Shown in pieces: positions 27,270 through 36,272 of a stretch of DNA of 64,000 nt. Origin of the DNA: Roseiarcus sp963783175 (GTDB lineage Bacteria; Pseudomonadota; Alphaproteobacteria; Rhizobiales; Beijerinckiaceae). The notes beneath the pieces are model-generated. The model was not told where the DNA came from, made no database searches, and saw nothing but the letters and a program-made list of their open reading frames with translations. Location of the stretch: the NCBI GenBank assembly GCA_963783175.1, contig CAWANG010000002.1, positions 124,001 through 188,000 on the forward strand, given 5' to 3'. The translations under genes were made by a program, and so were the position numbers. Positions within the stretch are counted from its first letter, which is position 1. Every line of letters starts with the position of its first letter.

Positions 27270-27947
27270 ATGTTCATCCAGCTCGCAACGGCGGCGGCGG
27301 TGACGACTGCCATGCGTGGCGCGCCGGGCGTGGTGCTCGCGGGCGGCCTCGCGCGCCGGATGGGCGGCGGCGACAAGTCCTTGCGCGAAGTCGGCGGCCG
27401 CACGATCCTAGCCCGCGTCATCGCCCGGCTCGGACCGCAATGCGAATGCCTGGTTATCAACGCCAACGGCGACCCCCAGCGCTTCGCGTCGTTCGGCCTC
27501 CCCGTCATCGGCGACGACGTGAACGACGCTCCGGGACCGCTCGCAGGAATCCTGGCCGCGCTCGATTGGGCCGCGGCCAACCGGCCAGACGCGACGTTCA
27601 TTCTCAGCGCTCCCGGAGACTGTCCCTTTCTGCCCCGCGATCTGGTCGCGCGTTTGAGCCAGGCCTTGATTGCGGACAATGCCGAGCTCGCCGTCGCCGC
27701 TTCGCAGGGGCAATCTCATCCTGTGATCGGGCTGTGGAGCGTCGCCTTGCGCGAGGCGTTGCGTCAGGCGCTGGTGGGCGAGGGCCTCCGCAAGGTCAGC
27801 CAGTGGACCTCGCGTTACCGACTGGCGACCGTCGCGTGGCCCGCTGAACCGCTCGATCCGTTCTTCAATGCCAACACCATCGACGATCTCGCCGAGGCGG
27901 AACGGCTTGCGGCGATCGACGATCGCGCCTCGTCTGCTCCGGGATGA
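27270..27947 (+). CDS. mobA: Molybdenum cofactor guanylyltransferase
   Basis: 225 residues from ATG 27270, or 211 from ATG 27312; neither has a strong ribosome site, and the family usually begins close to the second. The nucleotide-binding signature GVVLAGGLARRMGGGDKSL is complete, followed by ILSAPGDCPFLPRDLV (metal-binding Asp) and FFNANTIDDLAEAERL at the end. MobA attaches GMP to the molybdopterin cofactor to make the guanine dinucleotide form used by DMSO-reductase-family enzymes such as formate dehydrogenase and nitrate reductase. tusA lies just upstream on the other strand. Confidence 0.93.
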   Translation: MFIQLATAAAVTTAMRGAPGVVLAGGLARRMGGGDKSLREVGGRTILARVIARLGPQCECLVINANGDPQRFASFGLPVIGDDVNDAPGPLAGILAALDWAAANRPDATFILSAPGDCPFLPRDLVARLSQALIADNAELAVAASQGQSHPVIGLWSVALREALRQALVGEGLRKVSQWTSRYRLATVAWPAEPLDPFFNANTIDDLAEAERLAAIDDRASSAPG

Positions 27948-28022
27948 TCTCTGAACCGTCTTCAACCCAGTTGCAGGGCATTCGCCTGTTGGATCCTCAT
28001 AGGCGATCTTCGGTTTGCGGCG

Positions 28023-28511
28023 TCAACGGATTCGTTCCCGCGCCGGTCGGAACGGATTTGACCTTCTGATAAGCCTGATGATCCGCATTGCCGGCGTCTT
28101 TTGCAATTTGCGCAATTGCCCCGCCAACTCGCGCAATTGATCTTCCACGCGCTGTTTCTGCCGCTCCATCTCGCGGAGTCGGTCCTCGGCTTCCTGTTTT
28201 TCTTGTTCGGTCGCGCGAAGCCTTTCCAGCAAATCACGCGTCTTTCGTTCCGTATCGTCAACGAATACGCCAAAAGCATCATGGATTTCGAGAAGCTGGC
28301 GCTCCATTTCTGATTTGAAACTTCGCTCCGCCACTCGGATCTTCGACTTGCCGGTTGGGACGCCTTGGCGATGCGAGGGCATTCGGAGAGAGGCTCTCAG
28401 GGCCTGTTCGAGTTTGTAATGTCTAAGCGAAGAGTCCGAATGCGACAACCTCCGGCATACCCCAATGGCAGTCTGGCCGGGAAATAATTCTCCGGGCAGT
28501 TCACGGACCAT
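28023..28511 (-). CDS. Hypothetical coiled-coil protein
   Basis: 162 residues from an ATG at 28511 without a ribosome site. Residues about 70-145 are a long charged heptad-rich helix (ERKTRDLLERLRATEQEKQE, MERQKQRVEDQLRELAGQLR), followed by a basic end RIIRLIRRSNPFRPARERI. The first 60 residues are less convincing, and the same frame upstream of the ATG is coding-like for about 18 codons back to a TAG, so the gene may be a truncated remnant. It lies 100 bases after hldE on the same strand at the edge of the surface-glycan island, where similar coiled coils begin or end glycan-acting proteins. Function unknown. Confidence 0.4.
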   Translation of the reverse strand: MVRELPGELFPGQTAIGVCRRLSHSDSSLRHYKLEQALRASLRMPSHRQGVPTGKSKIRVAERSFKSEMERQLLEIHDAFGVFVDDTERKTRDLLERLRATEQEKQEAEDRLREMERQKQRVEDQLRELAGQLRKLQKTPAMRIIRLIRRSNPFRPARERIR

Positions 28512-28617
28512 CGATTTTTGGACGTCGGCGATAAGCTCCGCGTCGTTCTTGCGCAGTTCCTAGCGCTGGTCGTGCGCCGCTTGCCGCGCTTGCGAGGACG
28601 TCGTCGTCCAATCAACG

Positions 28618-30081
28618 TCAAATCGCCCCCGCACTTGCGCGCGCGATAATCGAAGTTGTGCTGTGGCCCCGTTCGAGCGGAACCAGTACGACTTTTCCGC
28701 CATATGCGCGGACCAAATCCGCGCCGACAACCGTTGCGAGCGTATAGTCCCCGCCTTTGATGAGGTAGTCGGGCCTGAGCAACTTGATGAGCCGCAACGG
28801 CGTATCCTCCTCGAATAGAGTGACGAGGTCGACACTGTCGATCGCCGCGATCACGATCGATCGCGCATGCTCATTTTGCACCGGCCTCGTTTCGCCTTTA
28901 AGCCGACGAACAGAGGCGTCAGCGTTGAGCGCGACCACGAGGCGGTCGCACGCGGCCCGCGACTTCTTCAGAAGTTCGACATGTCCCGGGTGCAACAGAT
29001 CGAAGCACCCGTTCGTCAGTCCCACTTTCAGCCCTTTGGCCCTCCAATCGGCGACAATTGCAGAGGCGGCCTTATTGCTGACGATTTTCGGATCGTCTCC
29101 GGTCTTGACGCCCCCCAATACGGCCGAGAGCTCCTCTGCATGCACCACCGCGGTGCCGCGCTTGCTGACGGCAATTCCGGCCGCGGCGTTGCCAATCCGA
29201 GCGGCAGTCGTCACCGAGGCGCCGCAAGCCAGCGCCAGTGCGAGCGCGGCGACAACCGTGTCGCCAGCGCCGGAAACATCAAAGACCTGCGATGCGACCG
29301 CCGGCACATGCGTCACCGCGCCCTCAACCTCGGCCGGATCAAAGATCGTCATGCCGTCTGCGCCACGGGTCAAGACGACCGCTCCGACCTTGGCTCGCTC
29401 GCGAAAAATCTTCACCGCGATTTCTGCCCGGTCGTCGTCCGCGCATTCGACTCCGACGATCATCGCGGCCTCGGAAGCGTTCGGGGTCAGAACCGTGGCG
29501 CCCTCGTAACGTGAAACGTCGGCCGATTTCGGATCGATAACAACAGGAATGCGCCGCGCCTTCGCGATCGCGACGACCCGATGGATGAGCGCGGGGACAA
29601 GGACGCCTTTGGCGTAGTCAGACAGGACTATCGCCGAAACGGTGTCGGCGGCGCCGACAAGCCAGTCGCAAACCGCCTGGATCTCTTGAGTCCCGAGGCT
29701 GAACGGCCGCTCAATGTCGAGGCGCATGATCTGCTGCCCGCCGGACACATAACGCACTTTCGTCGTCGTCGGGTGATGAGCCTGCCGGACGAAGCGGCCC
29801 TCGATCCGATCCTCGGTGACCAACGGACCCGCGACCAGATCGCCGGCCTCGTCGTCCCCTAGCGCGCCGACCAACAGGACCTCGCCGCCGAGCGCGATAA
29901 TGTTACGCGCGACATTGGCCGCCCCGCCGAGCATAACTCTTTCGGATTGATGATGTAGGACAGGAATGGGCGCTTCGGGTGAAATGCGCTCGACCCGTCC
30001 ATACACGAATTTGTCGAGCATCACGTCGCCGAGAACGAAGACCCTCGCTCCCCGCCACTTGGCGACCCAAGATGAATTCAT
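28618..30081 (-). CDS. hldE: Bifunctional heptose-7-P kinase / heptose-1-P adenylyltransferase
   Basis: 487 residues, full length. Residues about 1-325 are a PfkB/ribokinase domain (VFVLGDVMLDKFVYGRVERI, MLGGAANVARN, and the catalytic FDVSGAGDTVVAALALALAC). Residues about 345-487 are a nucleotidyltransferase domain (GLTNGCFDLLHPGHVELLKK with the HxGH motif, ARSIVIAAIDSVDLV). The enzyme phosphorylates D-glycero-beta-D-manno-heptose-7-phosphate and, after a phosphatase step, adds AMP to give ADP-heptose. hldD at 39409 provides the final epimerase. Here it opens a surface-polysaccharide island. Confidence 0.96.
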   Translation of the reverse strand: MNSSWVAKWRGARVFVLGDVMLDKFVYGRVERISPEAPIPVLHHQSERVMLGGAANVARNIIALGGEVLLVGALGDDEAGDLVAGPLVTEDRIEGRFVRQAHHPTTTKVRYVSGGQQIMRLDIERPFSLGTQEIQAVCDWLVGAADTVSAIVLSDYAKGVLVPALIHRVVAIAKARRIPVVIDPKSADVSRYEGATVLTPNASEAAMIVGVECADDDRAEIAVKIFRERAKVGAVVLTRGADGMTIFDPAEVEGAVTHVPAVASQVFDVSGAGDTVVAALALALACGASVTTAARIGNAAAGIAVSKRGTAVVHAEELSAVLGGVKTGDDPKIVSNKAASAIVADWRAKGLKVGLTNGCFDLLHPGHVELLKKSRAACDRLVVALNADASVRRLKGETRPVQNEHARSIVIAAIDSVDLVTLFEEDTPLRLIKLLRPDYLIKGGDYTLATVVGADLVRAYGGKVVLVPLERGHSTTSIIARASAGAI

Positions 30082-30300
30082 TCAAGGATCTCGAAAGAAC
30101 GCAGTTCGTTCGCCCTCGGCGCTGCGAGGAAGATAATCACATCGAGCCGGTCGATACAAGGCTTGGCAGCCGCCTCGGCCTAGGCGCTGGCGAGGCAGAA
30201 ATGCCCAGGAGCGGCGTCGGGGAACGCCGCATCCGCGCGGAAACTCGGCGCCAAACGCGCTTCCACGAAGTTCCTTAATTCTTTCGAACTTGATCGCGTT

Positions 30301-31125
30301 TCAGACGGCCACATTCCTGGCGCCGCCGATGCTCTCATCCCAGCTGTGCGCCCAATAGGTGATCAGCGTCGAGCGACCCTGAAGCGCTTCCTTGTCTGCC
30401 CTCGAGATCTCGGCCCGGTTGAGCCATTGGCTTCGAAGCAATTGATGATCAGGATCATTCCAATTGAGCGGGTACCACTCCTCCGGCGGCAATATGGTTA
30501 TTCGACGGGTCCTGTCCGTCACGGCCAATTGCGGGGTGAGTTTCCTTCGAATGGCCTCTATATCGGCGCGCCTGTTTCCGGGCTGCTGGTTCCAGCTGTC
30601 GATACAGGCCTTCAGGAACCTCGGGCCCGTGACAGTTTCGACGTCGCCGGAAGTCGGGCCCGCCATGAGCTGGGACATGACATAGAGCCAAAACTCCTGT
30701 CGCGGTTTGGAGGCCATGATGGCGTTCGGAATTGAGTTTGCAAAAGCAGCGTCATGGCCCATCCGGCCAACCAACACATCATGGTCCGGCAGATAACGAT
30801 CCAACGGCTGTAAACACTCGACATCCAAATCAAGGTAGAAGCCCCCGAAGTGGAAGAGCTCAAAATAACGAACAGCGTCAACTCGGAAAATTTCTTTCTC
30901 ATACGAATTATATTTATCAATAAACCAAGGATAATATGTCGCAACAAATTGCCTGTTATCAGCGTCATCCCAAATCACATATTCATAGTCCTCGTTATGT
31001 TCTTTTATTGTGCTGGACCAAAACTCAAAGGCCGCCGGCAAGGGAGAGCGAACTTTCCAAGTTTGGAAAATACGGCGTGGAATTTCAGTAAACTGTTGGC
31101 CTGAATGGTGTTGGCTAGCGTGCAT
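30301..31125 (-). CDS. DXD-type glycosyltransferase (Gly_transf_sug/GT32-like)
   Basis: 274 residues. EIPRRIFQTWKVRSPLPAAF at the start and EIFRVDAVRYFELFHFGGFYLDLDVE in the middle are hallmarks of the OCH1/capsular 'glycosyltransferase sugar-binding region containing DXD' family; the DLDVE carries the DxD metal site. Later IPNAIMASKPRQEFW and TGPRFLKACI fit the family. It transfers a sugar from a nucleotide donor to a lipid-linked or protein-linked glycan in the cytosol. The gene overlaps the upstream GT2 gene by 11 bases, so the pair is one transcriptional unit running away from the ligase trio. Confidence 0.85.
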   Translation of the reverse strand: MHASQHHSGQQFTEIPRRIFQTWKVRSPLPAAFEFWSSTIKEHNEDYEYVIWDDADNRQFVATYYPWFIDKYNSYEKEIFRVDAVRYFELFHFGGFYLDLDVECLQPLDRYLPDHDVLVGRMGHDAAFANSIPNAIMASKPRQEFWLYVMSQLMAGPTSGDVETVTGPRFLKACIDSWNQQPGNRRADIEAIRRKLTPQLAVTDRTRRITILPPEEWYPLNWNDPDHQLLRSQWLNRAEISRADKEALQGRSTLITYWAHSWDESIGGARNVAV

Positions 31126-32266
31126 TCACCAAATTCCTCCGCCGTCTACGCTGCGAGGCCAGGCGCGCCAAGCGGCTGGTCATTTGCGCCCGGGCAATGA
31201 AGAACCGTTGCAGAATGTCCGAGCTGACGACGCGCTTGGCGCGCTCAGAGGCTACCTGCGTTCGCGCGAATTCCGCAAAGAGGTCCGCATTTCCGTAAAG
31301 CTGCAGGTCAACAGCCGTCGTCACCCGTGGGTCGTCCCCAAACTTCTGGCGAAACCGAACCAGGCCTCCAGGAGGAAACCTCCGAGCCATCCTTGCGGCG
31401 CCAGAGGCCAACTTTTCCCTATGTTCATCGGTTATTTGTGCACACAGCCACAACATGTTCCAGCCCTGGAAGCAAATGAAATTCGCCCACAACTCGGAGC
31501 TCGCGGAATGATTCCAGAGCTCATCTACGATCATGTTCAAGACAAGCAAAATGTCCAGCACCTTATGGTCTTTGCGACCGGTTATCTGTCCTTGGTGGCC
31601 TACTCGATAGAAATACAATGCCTCATCGACAATTACGACTACACTCGTTCTAAACAGTAATTGGAACTGAGCTATAAAGTCCTCGAAGATAACCCCATCC
31701 ACAAACTCAAACCCGATTTTTTCAAGGAATGCCCGTCTATAAACTTTTCGACACGCGGACATATCCAGTGTGAAAAGATCCGGGCAACTGCGCGGATACA
31801 CGCGCCGGCCGTGCGACGCAATGAACTCGTTCCACCTCACAATGTCGAGGGGTGGCTCCTCTGTGCCTAATGTCGGGTTTACGCGCACATTGCGCGCAAT
31901 CGCAATCTCGGCGCCAGCGCCTTCTGCCTCTAAGGTAAGACTGGAGTACATTGTGCTGGCCACCCAATCATCGGCGTCCACAAACCCGATCCACCGCCCC
32001 CGCGCAGCTCTCATTCCCGCGTTCCTGGCGGAGGAGAGACCGCCGTTCGGCTTTGAGATCAGTCTGAGCGACTTCCCTTCCGGCGGGATCAGGGATTCGA
32101 CAACGTCGCAAGTTCGGTCCGTTGACCCGTCGTCGACAACAATCACTTCCAGGCGATCGACAACCTGTTCGAAAAGCGAGCGCAGGCAGTGCTCGATGAA
32201 CTGTTCCATGTTGAAGGCAGGAACGACAACGGAGACAAAGACTTCATCTTGTCCGAGCTGACGCAT
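31115..32266 (-). CDS. GT2-family glycosyltransferase
   Basis: 383 residues. The GT-A nucleotide-binding part is at the N-terminus: VSVVVPAFNMEQFIEHCLRS, LEVIVVDDGSTDRTCDVVES, NGGLSSARNAGMRAARGRWI then GFVDADDWV (the DxD site). The rest, about 250 residues, is helical and typical of WcaA/EpsJ-like capsule and exopolysaccharide transferases. It adds one sugar to a growing glycan at the inner face of the membrane. The adjacent GT32-like gene overlaps its 3' end. The composition is a little lower in GC than core genes. Confidence 0.92.
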   Translation of the reverse strand: MRQLGQDEVFVSVVVPAFNMEQFIEHCLRSLFEQVVDRLEVIVVDDGSTDRTCDVVESLIPPEGKSLRLISKPNGGLSSARNAGMRAARGRWIGFVDADDWVASTMYSSLTLEAEGAGAEIAIARNVRVNPTLGTEEPPLDIVRWNEFIASHGRRVYPRSCPDLFTLDMSACRKVYRRAFLEKIGFEFVDGVIFEDFIAQFQLLFRTSVVVIVDEALYFYRVGHQGQITGRKDHKVLDILLVLNMIVDELWNHSASSELWANFICFQGWNMLWLCAQITDEHREKLASGAARMARRFPPGGLVRFRQKFGDDPRVTTAVDLQLYGNADLFAEFARTQVASERAKRVVSSDILQRFFIARAQMTSRLARLASQRRRRRNLVNAR

Positions 32267-32672
32267 CGTATCCTGAATTTTTTCGTCTCATGGACGCCGT
32301 AGGTGAAGTTTGCCCGCCAGGGCGTGAGGCCGGACCACCTACCTCATGCGACGAATGTGATCAACGGCTGTGGCTTGGCCTTGAGCCGCCGACACTTACC
32401 TCGACGGCGTAAGCGCGTCAGGTTGTAACGCGTCCTGTCGAAGAGGACAGCAGAATTCTTTCTGGGCGATTGGCCGACCGGCGCCCCGCGCCGCCTGGAG
32501 GCCGGCGGCGTCTAGGGGTTGTCACATCGCGGTTTCTCGCCTATCAGCGCGCGGCTCGGCGACATGTCCGGCGGTCGCTGCAAGCATGTGGCTTCAGCGC
32601 GCAATCTTGTGAAGCTTCGTACGACAGGGGGCAGGGGAGTGAAGGCCCAGATCGCCATCGTCAAGGATTTGC
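32267..32672. other. Divergent intergenic region, no gene seen
   Basis: About 400 bases between the GT2 gene and the ligase trio, which run apart. It must hold promoters in both directions, but I see no clear consensus pair, hairpin or repeat. An open frame on the + strand (32470-32940) is antisense-like in texture and overlaps the ligase start. Confidence 0.45.
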
Positions 32673-34190
32673 GTGTCTAACCCGGCTACCATTGGCGCGG
32701 CGATATTGCGCCACGCTGAATCCCGCCCCAATTCGCCAGCCGTGGTTGCGACAGGCTTCGAGCCGCTGTCCTACGGCGACCTGCACGACTACGTCGCTCG
32801 CGCCGCGGCGCGGCTGCGTGAGTCCGGCTTCGACCGCAGCGCTCGCGTCGCTGTCGCGCTTCCGAGCGGCGCCGACGCGGCCTTGGCGATCGTTGCGACC
32901 GCATCCGCCGCTGTGGCGATTCCCATCGATACGCAATTGACCGAGCCGGAGATCGATGGGCGGTTGGCGTTGCTTCGTCCGCGCGCCGTCATCGTGCCCC
33001 GAGATACCCCTTCGGCCACACGCGACGTGGCTGCGGGCCGTGGCCTCACCGTCATCGAGGCCAGCCGCGAGAGCCCGCGCAAGCTAGGCCTGAATCTCAA
33101 CGCTCCTGATTCCGGCGCCGCGGCGCCTGGCGAGGAGCCCGACGCCGCCTCAATCGCCTTTATTTTGCAAACTTCTGGTACGACCGCCACTCCGAAGCTG
33201 ATCCCCTCCAGTCATGGAAACATGCTCGCGTCGGCGGCGAGGGTTCAATCGTGGTTCGGTCTGACCCCAGCGGACCGGTGCCTTAGCGTCAGTCCGGTCT
33301 GCTACGCGCACGGCCTCCACGTGACCGTCTTCACCCCGTTGCTCACCGGAGGCAGCGTTGCGTTCCCGCTCAACCCGACGTCGCTGGATGTCAACGAGTG
33401 GCTAGGCGATCTCAGGCCCACGTGGTATTCCGCCGGTCCGACGCTTCACCGGTTCATGCTTGACAAGACGAAGCCGCTTTCGAATGTCAGATCGATCCAT
33501 CATCTGCGATTTGTCGTTTCCGGCGGGGCGCCCCTGACGCCGGAGTTGCGGGAGGGCCTTTCCGCCAGTTTGGGCGTGCCCGTTCTGGAGCATTATGGCT
33601 CGAGCGAAGGGATGCAGATTTCCTCCAATCTTCCCCCGCCCGGTCCGGCTAAGCCTGGGACAGTTGGCGTTCCTGCGAAGGGTACAATTAAGATCGTCGC
33701 GGAGAGCGGACGCGAGCTCTCCGCCGGCGAGCACGGCGAGGTGCTGCTGGGAGGGCCGACCGTAACATCGGGCTATCTCGACGCCGCCGAGCTCAACAGA
33801 GCCTCCTTCGTGGATGGCTGGTTTCGAACCGGGGATATCGGGAGCCTCGACACCGACGGGTTCCTCACCCTTCACGGCCGCAAGACCGAGTTCATCAACC
33901 GCGGCGGCGAGAAAATCTCGCCAGCGGAGATCGATGACGCGTTGCAGCGTCATCCCGATGTCGCGGAAGCTGCGGCATTCGCCATCCCTCACCCGCGCCT
34001 CGGCGAGGATGTCGCGGCTGCGGTGGTCCTGAGAGAAGGAGCGACAGCGACGGCGCTCAATCTGCGCCAATTCCTGTTGCCGAGGCTGGCGCAATTCAAG
34101 ATCCCGCGCCGGATCGTCTTTGTTGAACGCCTGCCAAAAGGGGCGACCGGCAAGGTCCAGCGTCAGCGCCTCATGGAGGGGTTGAGATGA
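32673..34190 (+). CDS. AMP-forming acyl/aryl-CoA ligase-type adenylation enzyme
   Basis: 505 residues from a GTG with AAGGA seven bases upstream. ANL-superfamily signatures in order: ILQTSGTTATPKLIPSSHGN (A3 loop, residues about 165-183), LEHYGSSEGMQ (A5, about 307), GWFRTGDIGSLDTDGF (A7), FINRGGEKISPAEID (A8 hinge) and the C-terminal lysine in LPKGATGKVQRQR (A10). It activates a carboxylic acid as an acyl-adenylate. It overlaps the carrier/thioesterase gene by four bases (ATGA), so the expected acceptor is the phosphopantetheine arm of that protein rather than free CoA. The nearest characterised relatives act on small acids such as oxalate or medium acyl chains; the substrate is not readable. 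Confidence 0.88.
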   Translation: MSNPATIGAAILRHAESRPNSPAVVATGFEPLSYGDLHDYVARAAARLRESGFDRSARVAVALPSGADAALAIVATASAAVAIPIDTQLTEPEIDGRLALLRPRAVIVPRDTPSATRDVAAGRGLTVIEASRESPRKLGLNLNAPDSGAAAPGEEPDAASIAFILQTSGTTATPKLIPSSHGNMLASAARVQSWFGLTPADRCLSVSPVCYAHGLHVTVFTPLLTGGSVAFPLNPTSLDVNEWLGDLRPTWYSAGPTLHRFMLDKTKPLSNVRSIHHLRFVVSGGAPLTPELREGLSASLGVPVLEHYGSSEGMQISSNLPPPGPAKPGTVGVPAKGTIKIVAESGRELSAGEHGEVLLGGPTVTSGYLDAAELNRASFVDGWFRTGDIGSLDTDGFLTLHGRKTEFINRGGEKISPAEIDDALQRHPDVAEAAAFAIPHPRLGEDVAAAVVLREGATATALNLRQFLLPRLAQFKIPRRIVFVERLPKGATGKVQRQRLMEGLR

Positions 34191-35359
34191 CTGAGGAAAT
34201 CTTCGTCGACGGAGTGGATCAACTGCACTCCGACATCCTCCGGATTTTTAGCAGGCTTTTGGAGTCGACCGACCTCTGCCTTGACGATGATTTCTTCGAC
34301 AGAGGGGGCGATTCGCTACTGGCGACGGAGCTCATGCTCGAACTGCGCCAGCTAACCGGAAAGGCGCTGCCCGATAGCTTGCTGTTCGAGAGTTCCACGG
34401 TCAGGGCGCTCGCGCAGAGGCTCAGCGCGAAGGAGACTCCGCAGGCGAAGGCAGCGGTGCGGATCGGCGGCGCGTCCGATGGCGCGGCCCCGCTTTTGTT
34501 TTTCCATGGCGACTGGACGAGGGGCGGATTCTATCTTGAGCATCTTGCTCGAAAGTTGGGGCCGGAAGTTTCGCTCATAGCAATTGCTCCTCATGGGGTT
34601 GGAGGCGAGACGATGCCGCCCTCGATCGAAGCGATGGCGGCTGATCGATTGCCGGCGATTTTGGACGCGCAGCCGACGGGGCCCTACCGGCTGGCTGGCC
34701 ATTGTGTCGGGGGAATTGTGGCGCTCGAAACAGCGCGATTGTTGATGAAGCTAAATCATCGGGTAGAGTCGGTCGTGATGATTGATTCACCCCTGATGAA
34801 CAATGGGGACAAGCTTAGGATCCCGCGACCCGCATCTTGGAGCGAAGACGCAGGATCGCACGACCTGGCGACAGCGCCCGACGACGCGCCAATTCGGCCG
34901 GATGGCCCCGAGTTCGACTGGGGTATGGAGCCCTACGACAAGCGCCTGGCCGCATATTCTCCGGCCCCGCTTGCGGTACCCCTGCTTATTTTTGGCTCCG
35001 AATACGATTGCAAAGGCTGGGTTCGACTAAGTGACGATGCCGAGCTGCTCGAGATTCCAGGAGGCCACTTCGATTGGGTGACAGGCCGAATCGACGATTT
35101 AGCCGTCAAGCTAAGGTCTTGGCTGTCCGGCAATGAGCCGCGCCGCATGAGCGAGCGCCGTCCTCCCACTGGCGGCGGGAGAGATGAGGCCTCTGCCGTC
35201 GCTCCGAGCCATCGAGAACCGCGTCGGTCGGTCGTTCGGGAGTATGAAGATAAAGGTCTTCCAGGCGACAAGGAAATCCCGGCGCGGGGATCTGGCGCGG
35301 CGGAAAATAAATCTCTTTCGCGCCGGCTGCGACGGTTCTTCAATTATGCACGCCGTTGA
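34187..35359 (+). CDS. Carrier protein fused to thioesterase with Cys nucleophile
   Basis: 390 residues. Residues about 10-82 are a peptidyl/acyl carrier domain with the phosphopantetheine site RGGDSLLATELML (S43). Residues about 100-315 are an alpha/beta-hydrolase type-I thioesterase: the nucleophile elbow reads AGHCVGGIVALETARL, so C173 replaces the usual Ser; D274 (FGSEYD) and H294 (IPGGHFDW) complete the triad. Cys-thioesterases release strained or transferred products in some non-ribosomal systems (for example the beta-lactone of obafluorin). A basic disordered tail of 70 residues follows. Coupled to the ligase before it, and followed by a methyltransferase gene. The set looks like a minimal NRPS-like loading and release module inside a glycan island. 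Confidence 0.85.
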   Translation: MTEEIFVDGVDQLHSDILRIFSRLLESTDLCLDDDFFDRGGDSLLATELMLELRQLTGKALPDSLLFESSTVRALAQRLSAKETPQAKAAVRIGGASDGAAPLLFFHGDWTRGGFYLEHLARKLGPEVSLIAIAPHGVGGETMPPSIEAMAADRLPAILDAQPTGPYRLAGHCVGGIVALETARLLMKLNHRVESVVMIDSPLMNNGDKLRIPRPASWSEDAGSHDLATAPDDAPIRPDGPEFDWGMEPYDKRLAAYSPAPLAVPLLIFGSEYDCKGWVRLSDDAELLEIPGGHFDWVTGRIDDLAVKLRSWLSGNEPRRMSERRPPTGGGRDEASAVAPSHREPRRSVVREYEDKGLPGDKEIPARGSGAAENKSLSRRLRRFFNYARR

Positions 35360-35483
35360 GCTTAGCGTCCGCTATTGCGCTCCGCGAAAGCAATCATGTG
35401 CACCAAAGGCTCTTGAACCATCCTTTCGAGGTCCAAGGTGAAACTTGCCCTGGGAGTCCCAACTATCAGTTGGAGGAAGTGTC

Positions 35484-36185
35484 ATGAGCGACACCTGGGA
35501 ACAATTCAAGGCCAATATGAAAAGCGGAGGGCGATCGTCTGCCGCGATTTGGTCGGACACTTACCGGGTGGGCGATCATAGCATCTGGGATCACTCTGCT
35601 CCATCCTCCGAACTGATTGGGTACATTCTTGGAGCAAGGCCCCCTGCGCGCTCACGCGTGCTCGACTTGGGATGCGGAACGGGCACGGATGCCGTATTCC
35701 TCGCAACTCGGAATTATGAGGTCCACGGCCTCGACTTTTCGCCAGAGGCGCTACGCCTTGCCGAGAGGCGCGCCCGTGAGAGCGGTATAGTCGTCCATTG
35801 GCACGAATGTAGCGCCCTGGATACACCTTTTGACGCCGGGTATTTTGACCTGATTACCGACCGCGGTTGCTGTCATCACATAGGCGGACCGCTCAGGCGC
35901 CAATATGCTAACGAAGTTGCACGGATACTGAAACCAGGCGGCGTCCTGTTCTTACGAGGCTGCCGGGTAGCAGATGACCCATTTTTCCCCATTGACCGTA
36001 ACTCGCTGGAAGAAAGCTTTGACCCGCAACTCTTCCAAATCGGACCTGATCTTCCGTTCTATTATGCGGTCGATAGCGGCGGCATTTACGCGACAGCGGT
36101 TACGATTGTCCGTAGCGATTCGAACATAAGCCGGGCCAAGCGTCCCTTTTCTTTCCTCAAGAGGCGGACAAAGCAAATCACGTGA
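35484..36185 (+). CDS. SAM-dependent methyltransferase (class I)
   Basis: 233 residues from ATG 35484, chosen because GGAGG precedes it by eight bases. Motif I SRVLDLGCGTGTDAVFLA, motif II acidic residue in VHGLDFSPEAL, motif III/post region DAGYFDLITDRGCCHHI and ARILKPGGVLFLRG define a class I methyltransferase of the Methyltransf_25/11 type. The CCHHI segment is unusual. It follows the carrier/thioesterase gene by 124 bases in the same direction and may modify the activated acid or the glycan. Substrate unknown; the fold call is firm. Confidence 0.88.
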   Translation: MSDTWEQFKANMKSGGRSSAAIWSDTYRVGDHSIWDHSAPSSELIGYILGARPPARSRVLDLGCGTGTDAVFLATRNYEVHGLDFSPEALRLAERRARESGIVVHWHECSALDTPFDAGYFDLITDRGCCHHIGGPLRRQYANEVARILKPGGVLFLRGCRVADDPFFPIDRNSLEESFDPQLFQIGPDLPFYYAVDSGGIYATAVTIVRSDSNISRAKRPFSFLKRRTKQIT

Positions 36186-36272
36186 CTTCCGCTCTCGCTC
36201 GGCGATGTATAAAGGGAAGGGCAACGACTGACGCAGCGGTTTGCTCGCCATTTCTATCGGCGCCGCGCCTGT

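Noticed and set aside
35372..35483. Extended N-terminus of the methyltransferase from an earlier in-frame start at 35445
   Set aside because: The ATG at 35484 has a good GGAGG site at the right distance; the extra residues are not family-like.
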